A stretch of 11,313 nucleotides of DNA from an uncultured Collinsella sp. (GTDB lineage: Bacteria > Actinomycetota > Coriobacteriia > Coriobacteriales > Coriobacteriaceae): positions 1 through 11,313 of the forward strand of contig URYA01000035.1 of the NCBI GenBank assembly GCA_900551975.1, read 5' to 3'. Below, in pieces: positions 6,874 through 11,313 of this stretch. The position numbers and the translations under genes are program-made. The notes beneath the pieces were generated by a model, which made no database searches, was not told the DNA's origin, and saw nothing but the letters and a program-made list of their open reading frames with translations. Position 1 is the stretch's first letter. Every line of letters begins with the position of its first letter.

Positions 6874-9360
6874 ATGAGTATCAAGCGTTTGGCACTTTGC
6901 CGCAGTCAGGGTCGTCTGTTTGTGCTGCTTCGTTTTGCCGGTCAGGATGTCGCCGCGCTTATTGAACGGGAGGGTTCTCAAGCGTTTGCCCATGCGACGA
7001 CGAGCGGTTCTCGTGTGCCGTCGCTGGTGCTCCCGGTCGGTCATGGCCGCGTGCTGGCGCTTTGCCCTTCCGTTTTCGATTACGAGCGCGAGCTCGCCGT
7101 CTTGGTGCTTCCGTTTTTGGATGGCTCGTCGATGGATGTCGTTTTTGCATCCGGTGGCCAAAGGTTGGGCTCCATTCGCCTCGATAGCCGCGTGGCCAAG
7201 CTGGAATCCAAGATTAACTACAAAGCAAAGCCTGCGCTGTGCGCGCTTATCCGCGATGCGCAGCGTGGCGAATGCTGCGGCCGCTACGAGATCGATGCTG
7301 TCCGTTATCTTCCGGCCGATTCGGGCGCCGTGTGGCGCTATGAGGTCACATGGGCGGGAGACCCCCAGTGCGCGCCCCAGCTTGAGATACTTGATACGCA
7401 TATGAATGCCATCGATGTCACGGTTCATATGTTTGAGTCGCAGGTCGACGTGCCTCAGCAGAACGGATGCTGCGTCAATAAAACGTATCTGAGCGTGGAG
7501 ATGCCCGAGGACATTCGAGATTTTGTCGCGATTGCAACTGATCCTGCGGGTCAGATCCAGAGTGGTTTTTGTGCCATGGATGGCCGCCTGTATAACGGCA
7601 TGGTCGACGACAGCTGGAATCGCATGAAGGATGCACGTGCGGACGACGCTGCCTATCGCCGTTGGTTTGAGCAACATCGCGCAAAGCCGTGCGACTTGGC
7701 GTGCCAGCGCTCCGCTTCCGCGGCATTTGCCTATAGGCCGCTCGTGAGCATTGTGGTGCCGTGCTATAAGACCGATCAGGTCTACCTGCGCGAGTTGCTG
7801 GATTCGGTGCTTGCGCAGAGCTATGGCAACTGGGAATTGCTGCTGATGGACGCCTCGCCCGAATGGGAGGCGGTGGCCAATCTTGCGGCAGCCGTTCACG
7901 ACGAGCGGATCCGCCGAATCGAGCTGCCCTGCAACGGCGGCATTGTTATCAACACCAACGCGGGTATCGAGCAAGCGACGGGCGACTACATCGCGTTCTT
8001 GGACCATGATGACATTCTGGAACCGGACGCGTTATTCCACTATGTTGCCGCGCTGAACAAGGCTGCCGAGGACGAGCGTCCCCAGGTCCTGTTCTGCGAC
8101 GAGGACATGTTCCAGAAAGCAGGGGAGTGGGGCCAGCCGGTCTTTAAGACGCAGATCAACGTCGACCTGCTCTATAGCCATAACTGCGTGACGCATTTCC
8201 TGATGGTGGAGAAGGTGCTCATCGATCACATTGGCATGTCGCCAGAAGATGTTGCGGGCGCCCAGGATTACGACCTGACGCTCCGCTGCCTTGCGGCGGG
8301 CGCGCGGTTTGAACATGTTGCGCACGTGCTGTACCACTGGCGCGTGCATCCGGGATCGACCGCTGACGGTTCTGCCGATAGCAAGCCGTATGCTATTGAA
8401 GCCGGGCGCCTTGCGCTTCAGCGCCACTTTAACGCACTGAGCATTTGCGGAACGGTCGAGGAGACCGAGACGCCGTTTGTCTACCGCATGCGCTATGCGC
8501 TGCCGGAGCCTGCGCCGCTGGTGAGCATTGTGATTCCCACCAAGGATCACATTGAGACGCTCGATGCCTGCGTGATGTCGATCGCCCAGAAGGCAATGTA
8601 TGCCAACTACGAGATCGTCTTAGTGGAGAACAACAGCGAAGCCCCGGAGACGTTTGCGTATTACGAAACCCTGCCGGAGCGCGTGGCTGCAGCATCCGAA
8701 GGCAAGAGCATCGCGCGCGTTGTGTACTGGCCGGGTGAGTTCAATTACTCCAAGATCATTAACTTTGGCGTGGAGCATGCCAGGGGCGACTATCTGCTGC
8801 TGCTCAACAACGATACCGAGGTCATAAGTCCGGACTTTATCGAAGAGATGATGGGGTATCTGCAGCGTCCCGATGCGGGCGTGGTGGGCGCCAAACTCTA
8901 CTTCGCCGACCATCTGGTGCAACATGCCGGCATTTTGGTTGGCGTGCGTGGCGCACTTGCCCATGCCAACCAGGACTTCTCGGCAAAGCGCGAGGGCTAT
9001 CTTGCCCGTGCCGTGCGTCCGGGCAACTTTAGCGCCGTAACGGGCGCCTGTCAGATGGTCCGCCGCGACGTATTTGAGCAGGTCGGAGGCTATAACGGGG
9101 AATTCGCCGTCGGTTTTAACGACGCAGACTTTTGCCTGCGCGTGTGGGAGGCGGGCTACCGCACCATCTTTACGCCCTATGCCGAGCTGTACCACTACGA
9201 GTTCACCTCGCGCGGCAGGGAAGAGGCCAACGAGGAAAAGCTGCGCCGCTGGAAGCGCGAGCAAGCGCTGTTCATGCAGCGCTGGCCTGAGTTCTTCTTG
9301 GGAGGCGATCCGTGGCTCGGACCAAACCTATCCTCCGACAGTGAGTACTTCTCGCTTTAG
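6874..9360 (+). CDS. Large tandem-domain GT2 glycosyltransferase (O-antigen/rhamnan type)
   Basis: The 828-residue protein carries two complete GT2 domains. Domain one: LVSIVVPCYK (290-299), LDHDD (376-380), CDED (408-411), QDYDLTLR (464-471), YHWR (487-490). Domain two: LVSIVIPTKD (from 549), FNYSKI, LLNNDTE (643-649), QHAG, VTGACQMVRRD, FNDADFCLR (748-756), and Y-H-Y...SRG (773 on). This order is typical of large rhamnosyl- or O-antigen-type transferases, where two active sites can add successive sugars. Residues 1-255 are beta-rich without a motif I recognise. A Y-x-x-W segment (261-264), often seen just before such domains, follows. The ATG directly abuts the previous stop, and only a weak purine stretch precedes it, so coupling is likely. 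Its last 62 codons start a sequence repeated at the window end. Confidence 0.92.
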   Translation: MSIKRLALCRSQGRLFVLLRFAGQDVAALIEREGSQAFAHATTSGSRVPSLVLPVGHGRVLALCPSVFDYERELAVLVLPFLDGSSMDVVFASGGQRLGSIRLDSRVAKLESKINYKAKPALCALIRDAQRGECCGRYEIDAVRYLPADSGAVWRYEVTWAGDPQCAPQLEILDTHMNAIDVTVHMFESQVDVPQQNGCCVNKTYLSVEMPEDIRDFVAIATDPAGQIQSGFCAMDGRLYNGMVDDSWNRMKDARADDAAYRRWFEQHRAKPCDLACQRSASAAFAYRPLVSIVVPCYKTDQVYLRELLDSVLAQSYGNWELLLMDASPEWEAVANLAAAVHDERIRRIELPCNGGIVINTNAGIEQATGDYIAFLDHDDILEPDALFHYVAALNKAAEDERPQVLFCDEDMFQKAGEWGQPVFKTQINVDLLYSHNCVTHFLMVEKVLIDHIGMSPEDVAGAQDYDLTLRCLAAGARFEHVAHVLYHWRVHPGSTADGSADSKPYAIEAGRLALQRHFNALSICGTVEETETPFVYRMRYALPEPAPLVSIVIPTKDHIETLDACVMSIAQKAMYANYEIVLVENNSEAPETFAYYETLPERVAAASEGKSIARVVYWPGEFNYSKIINFGVEHARGDYLLLLNNDTEVISPDFIEEMMGYLQRPDAGVVGAKLYFADHLVQHAGILVGVRGALAHANQDFSAKREGYLARAVRPGNFSAVTGACQMVRRDVFEQVGGYNGEFAVGFNDADFCLRVWEAGYRTIFTPYAELYHYEFTSRGREEANEEKLRRWKREQALFMQRWPEFFLGGDPWLGPNLSSDSEYFSL
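9172..9246 (+). repeat. Direct repeat, copy 1 (inside the large glycosyltransferase gene)
   Basis: These 75 bases encode residues 767-791 of the tandem glycosyltransferase. They recur at 11239-11313, 2067 bases downstream, with two differences (C9173 to T, A9191 to G). Similarity stops abruptly on the left side. The right limit is unknown because the second copy runs into the window edge. Confidence 0.95.
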
Positions 9361-9530
9361 CGCGAGGTGACGTGAAATCCAGCATAGGGTGCTCAAGGGC
9401 TGTGAGGACGTTGGGTTTTTGCTAAATTGCTGGAGTTTGATTCGTGGAGCCTACGCTTAGCTTTTCTTATACGTGTCGATGCGATTATCGGGATTTCAGG
9501 TGCAGTCCGCTTGTCTAAGGGTGAAACAGC

Positions 9531-9779
9531 ATGAGATTATCGAGAACGATCGTAATAGCGTCATCCATCGTTGCGGCTATCTCGTTTATTTTCTATATTT
9601 GCCCTCTAAACGCAGTCATTTTGACGGATGAACAGATGAACGAGGTTTTGTTAGCGGTTTTAGGCGCAGGAATATCATCTTTGTTTCTCGGCACAATTGA
9701 ATACTGCGATCGCTGTCGGGAGCTTGAAGATCGTTTTTTATTCGGTATCGAGCCGTTATTGTCCGGATTGGCGGAATGA
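9531..9779 (+). CDS. Small two-helix membrane protein, unknown function (probably truncated)
   Basis: The 82-residue protein has two hydrophobic segments, about residues 6-30 and 38-57. A short acidic loop (TDEQMNE) lies between them and a charged tail follows (CDRCRELEDRF, 59-69). I do not recognise the family. Small membrane proteins with this helix-loop-helix plus charged tail do occur beside phage-defence genes. Support for the start is AAGGG (9517-9521) nine bases before the ATG. The TGA at 9777-9779 comes abruptly, in the middle of what looks like a helix (GIEPLLSGLAE), and the same frame stays open for 46 more codons. The gene has A/T-rich codons unlike the glycosyltransferases and lies about 200 bases upstream of the Abi gene in the same direction. 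It may be a broken gene or a real short protein. Confidence 0.55.
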   Translation: MRLSRTIVIASSIVAAISFIFYICPLNAVILTDEQMNEVLLAVLGAGISSLFLGTIEYCDRCRELEDRFLFGIEPLLSGLAE

Positions 9780-9920
9780 AAGAATGCTGTATTGAATCTC
9801 TGCGCGCTACTGGATACTCCTCCTAATTCTGTGGAAGCTAATGCAAATGTTGTAACGAGCTCAAGGCAAGATGGACGGCGGCGCGCCATGATGTATTTGC
9901 ATGAGCGTCCGGCTGTTTAA
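9780..9920 (+). pseudogene. In-frame continuation of the small membrane gene after TGA
   Basis: The frame of the preceding gene continues past its TGA for 46 sense codons to TAA at 9918-9920, giving a hydrophilic tail (KNAVLNLCALLD at first). A single C-to-T change would turn a CGA arginine codon into this TGA. An open run of 46 codons has roughly a one in nine chance under equal codon use, so it supports a nonsense mutation only weakly. No independent start with a good ribosome site is seen. Confidence 0.3.
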
Positions 9921-9945
9921 TAGGTATTTAAAGTTAGGATAAAAT
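9917..9945 (+). promoter_or_regulatory. Promoter of the Abi gene
   Basis: TTAATA (9917-9922) and TAAAAT (9940-9945) are 17 bases apart. Predicted start of transcription is near 9952, giving a leader of about 30 bases. This is too short to hold a long structured RNA within the Abi transcript's own leader. Confidence 0.5.
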
Positions 9946-9981
9946 CAATCTGTTATTTCATCAAATACGCTGGAGAGCGCA

Positions 9982-10995
9982 ATGAATAGTCCTATTCGTC
10001 AACAAGATATGTGCGATCAAAAGCCTTGGCTTACTCCTTGGGAACAAGTCTCCCATCTTAAGAGCAAGGGTGTCCGTTTCCGCTATATGAGCGAGGCAGA
10101 GGCAGTCGAGTATCTGACGAAGAACAACAATTACTTTCGCTTGCACTCGTACCGCACCGGATTTCCAAAGGTTTCTGATGGAAAACGCAAGGGTGAATAT
10201 GTCAACTTAGATTTCAAGATGCTTGTTGACCTTTCGATTATCGATATGTTGCTTCGAAACGAGATGATTTCACTCACTCTTGATATCGAGCACTTCTGCA
10301 AAGTTGACTTGCTGGGCAGGATAGAGCAGCATGCCGAGGACGGTTACGAAATCGTTCAAGACTATTTGAGCGAGCAGGATACATTTGATAGCAAGGGGAA
10401 TGTGACCAACTGGGTTAAAAAAGAGATTTCACGTTGTGAGTCGAGTGCCTATTCTGCAGGCATTCTTGCAAAATACAGTGGTTTTAATATGCCTGTCTGG
10501 GCCTTTCTGGAAGTTATTACCTTTGGCGCCTTTAATTCATTCATTTTGTTTTGCGCCAAACGGTTTGACGATGATGAGCTTCGCGATAGGTTTTATTTGC
10601 TTCGCGCGGCAAAAGATCTCCGCAACGCGTGTGCTCACAATAGTTGCATTCTTAATGGTCTTGCTTCGGGTGAGAATGCCCGAAGGGCAAATAACGGTGT
10701 TATGAAGGCATTGAGCAAAATAGGTGGGGTTGGCTCTTATCAGCGTAAGGCAAGGATGAGCAATGAGCGAATACGCCAGATTGTCACAACGCTATATCTG
10801 CACAAAGAGGTGTCGTCTAAAGGTGTTATTAAGCACAAAGCACAATCGCTTTCCAAGTTTATTTCTAGGGCAAATCGCAACATCAACTACTATAAAGGTG
10901 CGGAGGTCATAACTTCCTCCTTCTCGTTTTTGTCGAAAGTGATCGGCGCATGGTATTTGTGTGACGCTGAAGATATGCCTTCTTGCGATTCCTAG
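9982..10995 (+). CDS. Abi_2 family abortive infection protein (AbiD/AbiF-like, HEPN)
   Basis: The 337-residue protein matches the Abi_2 layout throughout. An N-terminal helix is followed by NNNYFRLHSYRTGF (48-61, the N-Y-Y-R-like signature), then DLSIIDMLLRNEM (83-95), DIEHFCKVDL (101-110), MPVWAFLEVITFGAFNSF (170-187) and LRNACAHN (213-220). The last is the HEPN R-x4-H motif, Arg214 and His219, the expected RNase site. Proteins of this family stop phage growth by shutting down or killing the infected cell, probably by cleaving RNA. AbiF-type members are reported to pair with a small antitoxin RNA and to be related to the ancestor of Cas13. The ATG at 9982 has GGAG (9972-9975) six bases upstream. 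It has its own promoter and terminator and is richer in A/T than the sugar genes. AbiD against AbiF subtype is not settled here. Confidence 0.93.
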   Translation: MNSPIRQQDMCDQKPWLTPWEQVSHLKSKGVRFRYMSEAEAVEYLTKNNNYFRLHSYRTGFPKVSDGKRKGEYVNLDFKMLVDLSIIDMLLRNEMISLTLDIEHFCKVDLLGRIEQHAEDGYEIVQDYLSEQDTFDSKGNVTNWVKKEISRCESSAYSAGILAKYSGFNMPVWAFLEVITFGAFNSFILFCAKRFDDDELRDRFYLLRAAKDLRNACAHNSCILNGLASGENARRANNGVMKALSKIGGVGSYQRKARMSNERIRQIVTTLYLHKEVSSKGVIKHKAQSLSKFISRANRNINYYKGAEVITSSFSFLSKVIGAWYLCDAEDMPSCDS

Positions 10996-11047
10996 GCATC
11001 TGGTGCAAAATATTTCCCACTTCGAAAAGCGGTTCGGCCGTTTTGCA

Positions 11048-11082
11048 AGGGGGCTTCTCTTTATGGGACGCCCTCTATTTTT
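11048..11082 (+). terminator. Intrinsic terminator of the Abi gene
   Basis: AGGGGGC (11048-11054) pairs with GCCCTCT (11070-11076): seven base pairs including one G-U, with a 15-base loop. ATTTTT follows. It lies 52 bases after the Abi stop codon. Confidence 0.65.
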
Positions 11083-11160
11083 ATGCCGCGCCAATCGGAA
11101 GATATTACGTTTTCGGCTACTGCATTTTTTTCAATCCCCAACGGTTGTAGATCAATACCT

Positions 11161-11199
11161 ACCGCTCGCACTTGTTGCTTAACAAATGGCGAGGTTGGT
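11161..11199 (+). other. Compact imperfect hairpin near the cassette's right end (RNA or recombination site candidate)
   Basis: Three nested stems occur in 39 bases: ACC/GGT (11161-11163 with 11197-11199), CTCGC/GCGAG (11165-11169 with 11189-11193) and TTGTT/AACAA (11172-11176 with 11181-11185) around a GCTT loop. Thirteen base pairs form, with small internal loops. No T-run follows on either strand, so it is not an ordinary intrinsic terminator. It stands between the Abi terminator and the displaced gene tail. Function unknown. Confidence 0.4.
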
Positions 11200-11238
11200 G
11201 GGCTAAGTTAGTGACAGTGTTTTGCTGGAGGAGGGCAA

Positions 11239-11313
11239 ATGCCCTATGCCGAGCTGTGCCACTACGAGTTCACCTCGCGCGGCAGGGAAGAGGCCAACGA
11301 GGAAAAGCTGCGC
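11239..11313 (+). repeat. Direct repeat, copy 2 (cut by window end)
   Basis: It matches 9172-9246 at 73 of 75 positions and is still matching at the last base of the window, so the true repeat is at least this long. The sequence upstream of 11239 does not resemble the glycosyltransferase gene. Confidence 0.95.
11239..11313 (+). pseudogene. Displaced 3' tail of the large glycosyltransferase gene, partial at window end
   Basis: The frame of the original gene is kept: MPYAELCHYEF and onward corresponds to residues 767-791 of the 828-residue protein. The Thr767 codon ACG has become ATG, and Tyr773 has become Cys. GGAGGAGGG (11227-11235) lies four bases before this ATG, so a short peptide could be made. 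If the frame continues like copy 1 it would be 62 residues, far too short to be an enzyme. It is most simply a leftover of insertion or duplication. The alternative that it is the end of a second paralogous gene is unlikely, because upstream bases do not match. Confidence 0.75.

Noticed and set aside
6079..8007. 642-codon open frame on the minus strand
   Set aside because: It overlaps two clear glycosyltransferase genes. Long antisense frames are expected from G/C-rich third positions, and the translation is Arg/His/Ala-rich with no domain.
9361..9530. Terminator of the glycosyltransferase run, or a leader RNA
   Set aside because: Only weak pairings were found (AGCA/TGCT near 9380-9392, and a bulged five-pair stem before TTTTCTT near 9450-9470). 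None is strong enough to call.
9593..9889. 98-codon minus-strand frame opposite the small membrane gene
   Set aside because: No ribosome site or recognisable domain. The plus-strand reading has two membrane helices and a good ribosome site.
11130..11150. CRISPR-like repeat end on the minus strand (GGGGATTGAAA)
   Set aside because: It occurs once, with no repeat-spacer periodicity anywhere in the window and no cas gene.
10961..11182. 73-codon frame after the Abi gene
   Set aside because: It overlaps the Abi stop and contains the intrinsic terminator. The composition is not protein-like and no ribosome site is present.
9360..11240. Terminal inverted repeats or a transposase marking a transposon
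   Set aside because: The two ends of the cassette show no inverted repeat beyond short chance matches, and no transposase or integrase is encoded.

Overview
The window looks like a chromosomal stretch of a high-GC, gut-type actinobacterium. The fit is best with Coriobacteriia such as Collinsella: G/C-rich third positions in the sugar genes, TTG starts behind strong AGGAGG-type ribosome sites, and TAAAAT-like -10 boxes. This assignment is made by eye and not by a search. Most of the window (about 28-9360) is a cell-surface polysaccharide or glycan locus. The last 2 kb is an AT-richer accessory cassette carrying an abortive-infection (Abi_2, HEPN) gene.

Layout. On the minus strand lie a family 2 glycosyltransferase of the GlfT2-like type (28-1047) and a membrane acyltransferase of family 3 (1218-2348). 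Divergent from these, on the plus strand, a tightly packed run of five glycosyltransferase genes extends from 2450 to 9360. The first four form an A-B-A'-B' pattern: a TTG-started type A enzyme followed by a type B enzyme (2450-3553 and 3560-4600), then a second A'-B' pair (4675-5793 and 5806-6873). The run ends in an 828-residue protein with two GT2 domains in tandem behind an unassigned N-terminal part (6874-9360). Seven GT2 domains plus one acyltransferase would suit assembly and O-acylation of a multi-sugar repeat or a wall-attached polysaccharide. No flippase, polymerase, ABC exporter or nucleotide-sugar synthesis gene is visible, so the rest of the pathway must lie outside.

From 9361 the composition changes. 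One sampled 60-base line in the Abi gene has 23 G/C, against 38 in a sampled line of the large glycosyltransferase gene. This cassette holds a small two-helix membrane protein gene whose frame is cut by an in-frame TGA (9531-9779, open again to 9920), the Abi_2 gene (9982-10995) with its own promoter, an intrinsic terminator (11048-11082), and a compact imperfect hairpin (11161-11199).

The most striking structure is at the very end. Bases 11239-11313 repeat 9172-9246, the 3' part of the large glycosyltransferase gene, with only two differences. The Abi cassette therefore sits between an intact gene 3' end and a displaced second copy of that 3' end. The second copy has acquired an in-frame ATG and a strong ribosome site. 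This is what single-crossover (Campbell-type) insertion of a circle carrying a piece of the glycosyltransferase gene would leave, and it makes the cassette a candidate removable defence insert. The window ends inside the repeat, so its full length is not known.
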